Origin: Paratractidigestivibacter sp963611755
GTDB lineage: Bacteria; Actinomycetota; Coriobacteriia; Coriobacteriales; Atopobiaceae
NCBI GenBank assembly: GCA_963611755.1
Contig: CAVDTK010000064.1
Span: 1 to 11,698 of the forward strand
Direction of reading: 5' to 3'
Length of the DNA: 11,698 bases
Shown: positions 5,825-11,698 of the stretch, in pieces
How positions within the stretch are numbered: position 1 is the stretch's first letter
How the letters are laid out: the number at the start of each line of letters is the position of its first letter
The notes under the pieces: generated by a model
The model's input: only the letters and a program-made list of their open reading frames with translations
What the model was told of the DNA's origin: nothing
Database searches by the model: none
Position numbers and translations under genes: made by a program

Positions 5825-6460
5825 GTGGCGCTGGCAGGCATAGGCGTCGACATGCTCGAGATCTCTAGGATGGAGCGCGTGATCGAGCGCCGCCCCAGTT
5901 TCCTGCGTCGCGTCTTCACCGACGAGGAGTGCGCCTACTGCGACCGCACGGCTCGCCCGGCGGAGCACTACGCGGCCCGTTTTGCGGCGAGAGAAGCCGT
6001 GCTTAAGGCCCTGGGCTGCGGTTTTTCGGACGGCGTGCGCGTGAAGGACGTCTCTGTCGTGAACGACGAGACGGGTCGTCCGCAGGCCAAGCTCGAGGGC
6101 CGCGCGGCCGAGATCGCCGCCAAGCAGGGCGTGCGCGAGATCGCGCTGTCCATCTCGCATACCCGCGGCGTGGCCGTGGCCAACGCCGTGGCCGTGACCG
6201 ACAACGTGCGCCCCAAGCCCGATCCCAAGGAGGACGCCGCCAAGGCCCTGGCCAACTCGTTTAGGGAGGCGCGCGCCTTGATCGACGAGCTGGAGCGCGT
6301 GCAGGACGCGGCGAATAACGCGCAGGTCAGCGATGATGGCGAGGCGCCGGACGCCGACGCTGCCGACGCCGCACCGGACGCTGCGCCGGACAACAACACG
6401 ATTCAGACCGCCGTGGGCCGAGAAGATCAGGCCGCCGCGGCAGACGATACAGAGGAGTAA
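5825..6460 (+). CDS. acpS: Holo-[acyl-carrier-protein] synthase with a long C-terminal extension
   Basis: AcpS transfers 4'-phosphopantetheine from CoA to a Ser of acyl carrier protein, activating fatty acid synthesis. The GTG at 5825 is chosen because GAGGAGGGG (5811-5819) precedes it and because it gives the normal MALAGIGVDMLEIS start. Earlier in-frame starts would lie inside the terminator hairpin. The core (residues 1 to about 126) has IGVD (Mg-binding Asp9), FTDEECAYC, FAAREAVLKALG (Glu57) and the C-terminal SISHTRG motif. Typical enzymes stop near 120-130 residues. Here about 85 more follow: a probable helix (about 135-165) and then a tail rich in Asp, Ala and Pro (about 169-211), likely disordered. 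The tail stays in frame to within 3 nt of the next gene, so it looks genuinely coding. The TAA overlaps the region of the nnr Shine-Dalgarno, indicating an operon with nnr. Confidence 0.93.
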   Translation: MALAGIGVDMLEISRMERVIERRPSFLRRVFTDEECAYCDRTARPAEHYAARFAAREAVLKALGCGFSDGVRVKDVSVVNDETGRPQAKLEGRAAEIAAKQGVREIALSISHTRGVAVANAVAVTDNVRPKPDPKEDAAKALANSFREARALIDELERVQDAANNAQVSDDGEAPDADAADAAPDAAPDNNTIQTAVGREDQAAAADDTEE

Positions 6461-6463
6461 CCC

Positions 6464-8086
6464 ATGCAGCCAGTTCTCAACGTCGAGGATATCAAGAGGG
6501 TCGAGGTCGCCCTGACCCGCGTTGGCGTGAGCGTTTCCGAGCTCATGCACCGCGCGGGCTGCGCGGCCGCCCAGGAGGTCCTTGAGCTGGGCGACGTGAG
6601 CACCGCGGTCGTCTTTACCGGCATGGGCAACAACGGCGGCGACGGCTGGGTGGCCTCCGAAGCGCTGCTCTCGCGCGGCATCGACGTGCGCGTGGTGGCC
6701 CCCATCGAGCCCGAGGAGCTCAAGGGCGACCTCGCGCGCCAGGTGGCCCAAAGCGCCGTGCGCGCGGGCGTGCCCGTGGTCGTCGGCCCCTCGAAAGACG
6801 AGGTCAACGAGCTTCTCGCCACTGCTGACGTGGTTTTGGACTGCATGCTGGGCACCGGTTTCTCGGGCGGGGTCCGCTCGCCGTTCGACATCTGGATCGA
6901 GTGCATCAACGCCTCGGCCGCCCGCGTGGTTGCCGTCGACGTGCCCAGCGGCCTCTCTGCCCAGACGGGCCTTGTGGCCGGCCCCTGCATCATGGCCGAC
7001 ATGACGGTCACCATGATCGCCTTGAAGCCCGGCCTTCTGGCCGACAACGGCCGCGACGTGTGCGGCTCCATCGTGGTGGCGCCTTTGGCCGAGCAGACCG
7101 AGCGCCTGGTGATCGAGGCCGACCCGGTGGCCTGGCGTACCGACCTGGCCGACTACCTGGAGGTCATGCCCGAGCCCACCAACGCCGTCGACAAGTTCTC
7201 GCGCGGCTCTGTGCTGGTCGTGGGCGGGTCTTCTCGCTTCCCGGGCGCCCCTGTGATGGCCGCCCGCGCGGCTGCCCGCGCCGGCGCCGGCTACGTGACC
7301 CTGGCGGTCCCGGCTCTCATCGTGCCGCAGGTCCAGGCCCACGTGCTGGAGATCCCGGTCATCGGGCTTCCCTGCGACGCCGACGGCGTTCTCACGCAGG
7401 ACGCGGCCGAGAAGGTCGTGCGCCTGGCGCAGAACAGCACGGCGACCCTGATAGGCCCGGGCATGAGGGTCTCGGGCGGCACGACCAAGTGCGTCTCGGC
7501 TCTTCTCGAGGCAAACAAACCGCTGGTCATCGATGCCGACGGCCTTAACTGCCTGGCTCGCTTGACCGACAACAACCTGCCGGAGTTCCCCGAGGTCACC
7601 CGCCGAGACGCGCCGCTGATCCTGACGCCTCACCGCGGCGAGCTGGCCCGCCTGGTCAACCGCGCGGACGATCCCATCGTGCCCCTTGTCGACCAGCTGG
7701 AGGCCGCGCGCACCGTGATCTGGGGCGACGGCGGCTCTGAGCTGGCCATTGTTGCCAAGGGCACGGCCACCGCGTGCGTGGGCGTCTCGCAGGCGATCCT
7801 GCCCAAGCCCGGCCCCTCGGCCCTGGCCACGGCCGGCTCCGGCGACGTACTGGCCGGTATGACGGCCTCGCTTCTGGCGCAGGTCGCCGGCACGCCCAAG
7901 GCCTCCAACCTGCCCCTTCTTTGCGCCCTGGCCTGCGAGATCCACGGCTACGCGGCCTCCTTGGCCGTTGAGAGCTACGGCTCGCGCGGCGTGATGGCCA
8001 CCGACGTCGCCGACCGCATTGGCCTGGCCGCCGACGCCATCGAGGAGCACGCGATGTATCCTGAGGAGGATGCGCAGGAAGAGTAG
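6464..8086 (+). CDS. nnr: Bifunctional NAD(P)H-hydrate epimerase / ADP- (or ATP-)dependent NAD(P)H-hydrate dehydratase
   Basis: This repairs the damaged, hydrated forms of NADH and NADPH. The N-terminal YjeF domain (about 1-215) epimerises R- and S-NAD(P)HX. The C-terminal ribokinase-like domain (about 225-535) dehydrates S-NAD(P)HX; bacterial enzymes generally use ADP. Epimerase motifs are GNNGGDGW (55-62), DCMLGTGFSG and AVDVPSGL. Dehydratase motifs are GSVLVVGGSSRFPGAP, AAARAGAGYVTLAVP, VIDADGLNCL, LTPHRGELARL and the catalytic GSGDVLAGMTASLLAQ. At 540 residues it has the usual two-domain length. The ATG at 6464 lies 3 nt after the acpS stop, with GAGGAG (6452-6457) as Shine-Dalgarno, so the two are probably translationally coupled. 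The acpS-nnr-alr order is common in Actinomycetota. Confidence 0.95.
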   Translation: MQPVLNVEDIKRVEVALTRVGVSVSELMHRAGCAAAQEVLELGDVSTAVVFTGMGNNGGDGWVASEALLSRGIDVRVVAPIEPEELKGDLARQVAQSAVRAGVPVVVGPSKDEVNELLATADVVLDCMLGTGFSGGVRSPFDIWIECINASAARVVAVDVPSGLSAQTGLVAGPCIMADMTVTMIALKPGLLADNGRDVCGSIVVAPLAEQTERLVIEADPVAWRTDLADYLEVMPEPTNAVDKFSRGSVLVVGGSSRFPGAPVMAARAAARAGAGYVTLAVPALIVPQVQAHVLEIPVIGLPCDADGVLTQDAAEKVVRLAQNSTATLIGPGMRVSGGTTKCVSALLEANKPLVIDADGLNCLARLTDNNLPEFPEVTRRDAPLILTPHRGELARLVNRADDPIVPLVDQLEAARTVIWGDGGSELAIVAKGTATACVGVSQAILPKPGPSALATAGSGDVLAGMTASLLAQVAGTPKASNLPLLCALACEIHGYAASLAVESYGSRGVMATDVADRIGLAADAIEEHAMYPEEDAQEE

Positions 8087-8126
8087 GGCGCCCCGGCGAG
8101 AAGGGCGCGAGGCACGGGAGTTGACT

Positions 8127-9287
8127 ATGGACGCGAGCAAATGCCCTGATACCAGGTGGAGCTGGGTCGAGATCGACCTTTCCGCCCTGCGCCGCAACAC
8201 CGCGGCGTTCAAGCGCTGTTTGGCGCGCGGCGTCCAGATGATGTGCGTGGTCAAGGCCGACGCCTACGGGCACGGGGCCGTGGCCTGCGCAAAGACCATG
8301 CACAAGGCCGGGGCTTCTCAGTTCGCGGTGGCCACGGTCGAGGAAGGCGTGGCCTTGCGCCAGGCCGGCATCGAGTGGCCGATCCTCATCTTGAGCGAGC
8401 CACCCGTCGACTGCGTGGAGACCCTGGTCCAGTACGACCTCATGCCTTCCGTCTACACGGCCGACTTTGCCCTGGCCCTGGGCGAGGCTGCGGCCGCCGC
8501 CAACAAGGTTGCCAAGTACCACCTGATCATCGACACCGGTATGACGCGCATCGGCGTGCGCCGCCAGGATGTCCTTGAGCTGCGCCGCACCATCGATTTC
8601 CACCGCGGCCTTGAGTGCGCGGGCACGTTCACGCACTTCGCCACGGCCGATGTCCTGGACGACTGGGACTTCGCGCTGCAGCTCAACCGCTTCCAAGAGG
8701 CGGTGGCCACGCTTCGCGGTGCCGGGCTGGAGACGGGCCTTGTGCACTGCGACAACACGCCGGGCACCATCCTTCACCCCGAGTGCCAGTTCGACATGTG
8801 TCGCGTGGGCATTGGCCTTTACGGCCTGCATCCTGCGCAAACGACCACGTACCGCATCGAGCTCGAGCCCGTCATGAGCGTGCGCGGCCGCGTGACCCGC
8901 GTGATCTACCCCAATGTGGGTGACGGCGTGGGCTACGGCATGACCTACCGCGTGCCCAAGCAGAACATCCAGGTGGCCACGGTTCCCATCGGCTACGCCG
9001 ACGGCCTTTCTCGCACCCTCTCCAACAACATGGAGGTGCTGGTAGGCGGCGGGCGCGCCCGCCAGGTGGGCAACATCTGCATGGACCAGTTCATGTTCGC
9101 TGTGGACGTCAACACCACCCGGCCGTATTGCCCCACGCGCCCCGTCGAGGTGGGCGACGTGGTGACCGTCATCGGCACGGACGGCCAGCAGGCCATTACG
9201 GCAGACGATCACGCGGCGTTGCGCGGCACCATCAACTACGAGGTCGTTTGCGACTTTGGCCTGCGCCTGCAGAAGGTCTACGTCTAG
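8127..9287 (+). CDS. alr: Alanine racemase
   Basis: A PLP-dependent cytoplasmic enzyme that makes D-alanine for peptidoglycan. The frame is open further upstream (to 8019, overlapping nnr). The ATG at 8127 is preferred: GGGAG (8116-8120) lies 6 nt before it, and the product (386 residues) then begins close to the conserved W-x-E-I-D-L strand, as in the family. Lys43 in VVKADAYGHG forms the PLP aldimine. Tyr270 in GVGYGMTYR is the second catalytic base. Other blocks are RVGIGLYGLHP, IGYADGLSR and GNICMDQFMFAVD. At 207-213 the usual H-x-x-N-S phosphate-binding segment reads HCDNTPG, a conservative Thr for Ser. It follows nnr after 40 nt that contain a 6-bp GC hairpin (8088-8108) without a T-tract, so co-transcription is likely. 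Confidence 0.96.
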   Translation: MDASKCPDTRWSWVEIDLSALRRNTAAFKRCLARGVQMMCVVKADAYGHGAVACAKTMHKAGASQFAVATVEEGVALRQAGIEWPILILSEPPVDCVETLVQYDLMPSVYTADFALALGEAAAAANKVAKYHLIIDTGMTRIGVRRQDVLELRRTIDFHRGLECAGTFTHFATADVLDDWDFALQLNRFQEAVATLRGAGLETGLVHCDNTPGTILHPECQFDMCRVGIGLYGLHPAQTTTYRIELEPVMSVRGRVTRVIYPNVGDGVGYGMTYRVPKQNIQVATVPIGYADGLSRTLSNNMEVLVGGGRARQVGNICMDQFMFAVDVNTTRPYCPTRPVEVGDVVTVIGTDGQQAITADDHAALRGTINYEVVCDFGLRLQKVYV

Positions 9288-9305
9288 ATAAGCCGGTGAG
9301 AAGCC

Positions 9306-9466
9306 ATGCCTAAGCTGGAGATTCCCGGGCACCACGACCAGAAGCCCCGCGAGGTGACCCTCGAGGAGATCCGCGCGGTCATGGGCGACTGCCATGCGTG
9401 CCCCCTCGGCGAGACGCGCACGAACCTGGTCTTTGGCGTGGGCAACCCGCACGCGCGCGTGATGTT
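9306..9466 (+). CDS. Uracil-DNA glycosylase, family 4 (5' part, interrupted by the gap)
   Basis: Only 53 codons are visible before the run of Ns. They contain CHACPLGETRTNLVFGVGNP (Cys29 and Cys32), the N-terminal signature of family 4 iron-sulfur uracil-DNA glycosylases, where these two Cys ligate the [4Fe-4S] cluster. The sequence breaks off just where the catalytic GEAPG-type motif would follow. These enzymes excise uracil from DNA produced by cytosine deamination. The ATG at 9306 lies 18 nt after alr, with only a weak Shine-Dalgarno (GGTGAG, 9295-9300). A complete protein is usually about 190-220 residues, so it should end inside the gap. The family is convincing from the Cys motif. Integrity, the second Cys pair and the active site cannot be checked here. 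Confidence 0.82.
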
Positions 9467-10019
9467 NNNNNNNNNNNNNNNNNNNNNNNNNNNNNNNNNN
9501 NNNNNNNNNNNNNNNNNNNNNNNNNNNNNNNNNNNNNNNNNNNNNNNNNNNNNNNNNNNNNNNNNNNNNNNNNNNNNNNNNNNNNNNNNNNNNNNNNNNN
9601 NNNNNNNNNNNNNNNNNNNNNNNNNNNNNNNNNNNNNNNNNNNNNNNNNNNNNNNNNNNNNNNNNNNNNNNNNNNNNNNNNNNNNNNNNNNNNNNNNNNN
9701 NNNNNNNNNNNNNNNNNNNNNNNNNNNNNNNNNNNNNNNNNNNNNNNNNNNNNNNNNNNNNNNNNNNNNNNNNNNNNNNNNNNNNNNNNNNNNNNNNNNN
9801 NNNNNNNNNNNNNNNNNNNNNNNNNNNNNNNNNNNNNNNNNNNNNNNNNNNNNNNNNNNNNNNNNNNNNNNNNNNNNNNNNNNNNNNNNNNNNNNNNNNN
9901 NNNNNNNNNNNNNNNNNNNNNNNNNNNNNNNNNNNNNNNNNNNNNNNNNNNNNNNNNNNNNNNNNNNNNNNNNNNNNNNNNNNNNNNNNNNNNNNNNNNN
10001 NNNNNNNNNNNNNNNNNNN
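9467..10019. other. Assembly gap (553 Ns)
   Basis: No bases are given. If the N count reflects the real distance, the space from 9306 to 10020 (715 bp) would hold a normal family 4 glycosylase of about 200-210 residues, a short spacer and the first codons of tsaE, with little left over. The N count may instead be arbitrary. Confidence 0.99.
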
Positions 10020-10482
10020 CACCACCTCGCAGGCCGAGACCATCGCCTTGGGCGAGCGGCTGGGGCGCGTGCTTGAGAACGGGGACGTGCTGGTGCTCAC
10101 GGGGGACCTGGGCGCGGGAAAGACGCAGCTCACCAAGGGTATCGCCGCCGGTCTGGGCATCACGGCCGACGTGACGAGCCCCACGTTCACCATCCAGATG
10201 GTCTACGAGGGCGGACGGCTGCCGCTCTTCCACTTTGACCTGTACCGTCTGGACGACCCCGACCAGCTTGAGGACACGGGGCTCTTCGACGTGCTGGGCC
10301 AGGAGGGCGTTTGCGTTATCGAGTGGGGCGAGCAGTTCTCCGACGAGATCGGCGACGCGCGCGTGGACGTGTTTGTGACCCGCAAGGACGACGAGTCCGC
10401 GCCGGGCGAGGAACCGGCCCGTGAAGTGCGCTTGGTTGCCCACGACGCCCGCGGAGAAGAGCTTCTCGGCAAGTTGATCTAA
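10020..10482 (+). CDS. tsaE: tRNA threonylcarbamoyladenosine biosynthesis ATPase TsaE (5' end in the gap)
   Basis: TsaE is the ATPase that supports the TsaB-TsaD complex in forming t6A at position 37 of ANN-decoding tRNAs. The visible 153 codons begin TTSQAETIALGERLG, which matches the usual region just after the start, so only a few residues are missing. I place the true start in the gap; the TTG at 10048 is merely an internal Leu codon. Walker A is GDLGAGKT (visible residues 28-35). It is followed by SPTFTIQMVYEG, HFDLYRLDDPDQLEDTGL and VIEWGEQF, all standard TsaE blocks. The C-terminal 40 residues are more variable. tsaB, rimI and tsaD, which often follow tsaE, are not next: the next gene is a Fur-family regulator with its own promoter. 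Confidence 0.94.
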
Positions 10483-10498
10483 TTTGCAAAAAATTCCC

Positions 10499-10519
10499 TA
10501 TTGATAATCATTATCAATA
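10499..10519. promoter_or_regulatory. Fur-type operator, perfect 21-bp palindrome
   Basis: TATTGATAAT (10499-10508) and ATTATCAATA (10510-10519) are exact complements around a single C at 10509. The centre matches the 7-1-7 Fur box (TGATAAT, one base, ATTATCA) and differs from the PerR consensus (TTATAAT, one base, ATTATAA) at one position per half. It overlaps the -35 and spacer of the promoter upstream of the Fur/PerR-family gene, so autorepression is the natural reading. Confidence 0.93.
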
Positions 10520-10529
10520 ACGATATAGT
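10501..10529 (+). promoter_or_regulatory. Promoter of the Fur/PerR-family gene and rubrerythrin
   Basis: TTGATA (10501-10506) and TATAGT (10524-10529) lie exactly 17 bp apart, each matching consensus at 4 to 5 of 6 positions. This AT-rich island stands out from the surrounding GC-rich DNA. Transcription would start near 10536, giving a leader of about 37 nt. A repressor on the palindrome at 10499-10519 would cover the -35. Confidence 0.75.
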
Positions 10530-10572
10530 TACCTTAGCAAGCAGGACGACGGCAACGAAGGGCTGGTGAACC

Positions 10573-10956
10573 ATGGCGGCGAGAAACACCGTTCAGCGCG
10601 AGATCATCGCAGCCGAGCTCGCGGCCCTGGCAAACCACCCCACGGCCGACGAGGTCTACGAGAGCGTCCACGCCAAGCACCCCACGATCAGCAAGGCCAC
10701 CGTGTACCGCACGCTGGGCAAACTCGCCGACGAGGGCGTGGCCCTGCGCGTCAAGATCAACAACGGGGCCGACCACTTCGACCACCAGGTGTTCGATCAC
10801 TACCACGTGCGCTGCATCAAGTGTGGCCGCGTGGACGACGTGCTGATCCCGGTCCTGGAAGGCGTCGAGACCGCGGCCACGGCCGCCAGCGGGTACCAGA
10901 TCACCGGCCACACGCTGCAGTTCGACGGCATCTGCCCTGCCTGCCAGCACCATTAG
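10573..10956 (+). CDS. perR: Fur-family transcriptional repressor, PerR-like
   Basis: A 127-residue metal-dependent DNA-binding repressor. It aligns without gaps to B. subtilis PerR (recalled from memory) with an offset of 15, lacking the N-terminal extension. The winged helix includes HPTADEVY and ISKATVYRTLGKLADEG. The PerR regulatory metal ligands all have counterparts: His22 (H37), Asp70 (D85), His76 and His78 (H91, H93) in DHYH, and Asp89 (D104). The Asp at the last position is the feature that separates peroxide-sensing PerR from Fur, which has Glu there. Two CxxC pairs, Cys81/84 and Cys121/124, form the structural zinc site. The start has an imperfect Shine-Dalgarno (GAAGGG, 10557-10562, 10 nt away). 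The Fur-type palindrome upstream suggests autoregulation. The reverse rubrerythrin 92 nt downstream is a known PerR target in clostridia. The Fur family is certain; the PerR assignment is well supported but not proven. Confidence 0.87.
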   Translation: MAARNTVQREIIAAELAALANHPTADEVYESVHAKHPTISKATVYRTLGKLADEGVALRVKINNGADHFDHQVFDHYHVRCIKCGRVDDVLIPVLEGVETAATAASGYQITGHTLQFDGICPACQHH

Positions 10957-11036
10957 CCATGCCGCCCGGTCTTCTCGTCCGGGCGTGTGACATAGGAGAG
11001 GACGCGCGCCGGCGCTGGGAAGCCGGCCGCAACAAA

Positions 11037-11043
11037 AAGGAGG
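11037..11043 (+). promoter_or_regulatory. Strong ribosome binding site of the rubrerythrin gene
   Basis: AAGGAGG ends 5 nt before the ATG at 11049, a near-perfect Shine-Dalgarno. It fixes the start codon and argues against the longer open frame that runs through from 10566. Confidence 0.9.
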
Positions 11044-11048
11044 TCATT

Positions 11049-11636
11049 ATGGACAAGTGGGTCTGCAAGGTCTGCGGTTACATCTACGAGGGCGCCGAGC
11101 CTCCCGCGGAGTGCCCCGTCTGCCACGCTCCCGCCAAGATGTTCGAGAAGGTCGAGGGCGAGCTTGAGCTGGCCGCCGAGCACGAGTACGGCGTCTACGA
11201 CAAGACCGTCAAGGACAACCCCGACATCTCCGACGAGGACAAGGCCTACATCCTCGAGCAGCTCAAGGCCAACTTCACCGGCGAGTGCTCCGAGGTGGGC
11301 ATGTACCTGTGCATGGCCCGCATCGCGCATCGCGAGGGCTACCCCGAGGTGGGCCTGTACTGGGAGAAGGCCGCCTACGAGGAGGCCGAGCACGCCGCCA
11401 AGTTCGCCGAGCTCCTGGGCACCGAGCTTGAGCCCAACATGAAGGCCAGCACCAAGGACAACCTGGCCTGGCGCGTGGACTGCGAGTTTGGCGCCACCGC
11501 CGGCAAGGTCGAGCTGGCCACCTGCGCCAAGAAGAACGGCCTGGACGCCATCCACGATACCGTCCACGAGATGGCTCGCGACGAGGCCCGTCACGGCAAG
11601 GCCCTGAAGGGCCTGCTCGAGCGCTACTTCGGCTAA
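11049..11636 (+). CDS. Reverse rubrerythrin (rubredoxin domain followed by ferritin-like diiron domain)
   Basis: A 195-residue cytoplasmic non-haem iron protein that typically reduces hydrogen peroxide (and oxygen in some clostridia) at a diiron site with electrons passed through its rubredoxin centre. Domain order is reversed relative to classical rubrerythrin. The N-terminal rubredoxin-like domain has Cys6, Cys9, Cys22 and Cys25 (CKVCGYIYEG ... CPVC). The four-helix ferritin-like domain (about 60-195) carries Glu79 in FTGE, an ExxH at 112-115 in YEEAEHAAKF, Glu146 in DCEFGATAG, and a second ExxH at 179-182 in RDEARHGKAL. All expected ligands appear present. No promoter or terminator is evident in the 92-nt spacer after the PerR-like gene, which holds a GC hairpin without a T-tract, so the two are probably co-transcribed and peroxide-controlled. 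Electron donors are not encoded nearby. Confidence 0.95.
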   Translation: MDKWVCKVCGYIYEGAEPPAECPVCHAPAKMFEKVEGELELAAEHEYGVYDKTVKDNPDISDEDKAYILEQLKANFTGECSEVGMYLCMARIAHREGYPEVGLYWEKAAYEEAEHAAKFAELLGTELEPNMKASTKDNLAWRVDCEFGATAGKVELATCAKKNGLDAIHDTVHEMARDEARHGKALKGLLERYFG

Positions 11637-11639
11637 GAG

Positions 11640-11698
11640 ATGGCTGGCAAGCCGCATAAAAAGGCTGCTAAGAAGGTCAAGCCCTCAGGGCCCGCGCC
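11640..11698 (+). CDS. Possible start of another gene, truncated by the window edge
   Basis: An ATG 3 nt after the rubrerythrin stop opens a frame that runs to the window end, reading MAGKPHKKAAKKVKPSGPA. The lysine- and alanine-rich start could be a basic N-terminal tail, but there is no clear Shine-Dalgarno upstream and only 19 codons are visible. I cannot assign a function. It may be a real gene in the same operon or a chance frame. Confidence 0.35.
   Translation, partial: MAGKPHKKAAKKVKPSGPA

Noticed and set aside
8019..8126. Longer alanine racemase start overlapping nnr
   Set aside because: The extra residues are Arg/Pro-rich read-through of nnr in another frame. The ATG at 8127 has a Shine-Dalgarno and the expected N-terminus.
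1020..8254. Very long open frames on the minus strand (for example 1020-3029, 3695-5635, 5750-8254)
   Set aside because: They are antisense shadows of GC-rich genes. Their translations are Val/Ala/Asp/Gly/His-rich without motifs, and the plus strand carries fully recognisable proteins over the same bases.
10963..10985. Terminator after the PerR-like gene
   Set aside because: CGCCCGG/CCGGGCG form a 7-bp stem, but no T-tract follows, so read-through into the rubrerythrin gene is expected.
10566..11048. Fusion of upstream sequence to the rubrerythrin in one 356-residue frame
   Set aside because: The upstream part is an out-of-frame reading of the PerR-like gene. The strong Shine-Dalgarno at 11037-11043 marks the true start.

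Overview
The window looks like a piece of a high-GC, anaerobic actinobacterial chromosome, most likely from the class Coriobacteriia (Collinsella/Olsenella-like). This is an inference. It rests on the GC-rich third codon positions, on the order rplM-rpsI-glmM ... glmS-acpS-nnr-alr ... tsaE (a backbone familiar from Actinomycetota), and on a PerR-type regulator next to a reverse rubrerythrin, which is typical of anaerobes. All recognisable genes are on the + strand, and 553 bases (9467-10019) are Ns.

Layout. 5-931: a patatin-like serine hydrolase. 1122-1961: ribosomal proteins L13 and S9, closed by an intrinsic terminator. 2046-3383: phosphoglucosamine mutase GlmM, also followed by a terminator. 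3384-3874: a 491-bp gene-free stretch, mostly an ordered array of seven 25-bp repeats (four forward, three inverted) at an exact 42-bp period. 3875-5725: GlmS, followed by a terminator that ends just before the ribosome binding site of the next gene. 5825-9287: acpS, the bifunctional NAD(P)HX repair gene nnr, and alr. 9306-10482: the start of a family-4 uracil-DNA glycosylase, the sequence gap, and most of tsaE. 10499-10529: a perfect 21-bp Fur-type palindrome overlapping a good sigma-70-like promoter. 10573-11636: a Fur/PerR-family repressor and a reverse rubrerythrin. The last 59 bases may open another gene.

How the genes work together. GlmS makes glucosamine-6-phosphate and GlmM converts it to glucosamine-1-phosphate, the precursor of UDP-GlcNAc. 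Alr supplies D-alanine, so the central block serves peptidoglycan synthesis. AcpS activates acyl carrier protein for lipid synthesis. L13, S9 and TsaE (tRNA t6A modification) serve translation. Nnr and the glycosylase are metabolite and DNA repair enzymes. The PerR-like regulator and rubrerythrin form a probable peroxide-defence unit.

Most of the window is conserved housekeeping DNA. The part not explained by known families is the repeat array at 3468-3735. I do not recognise it, and it is the best candidate for something undescribed. Other points of interest are terminators lying directly against the Shine-Dalgarno of glmM and of acpS, a long acidic/alanine-rich tail on AcpS, and a repressor with PerR-type metal ligands next to a Fur-type operator.
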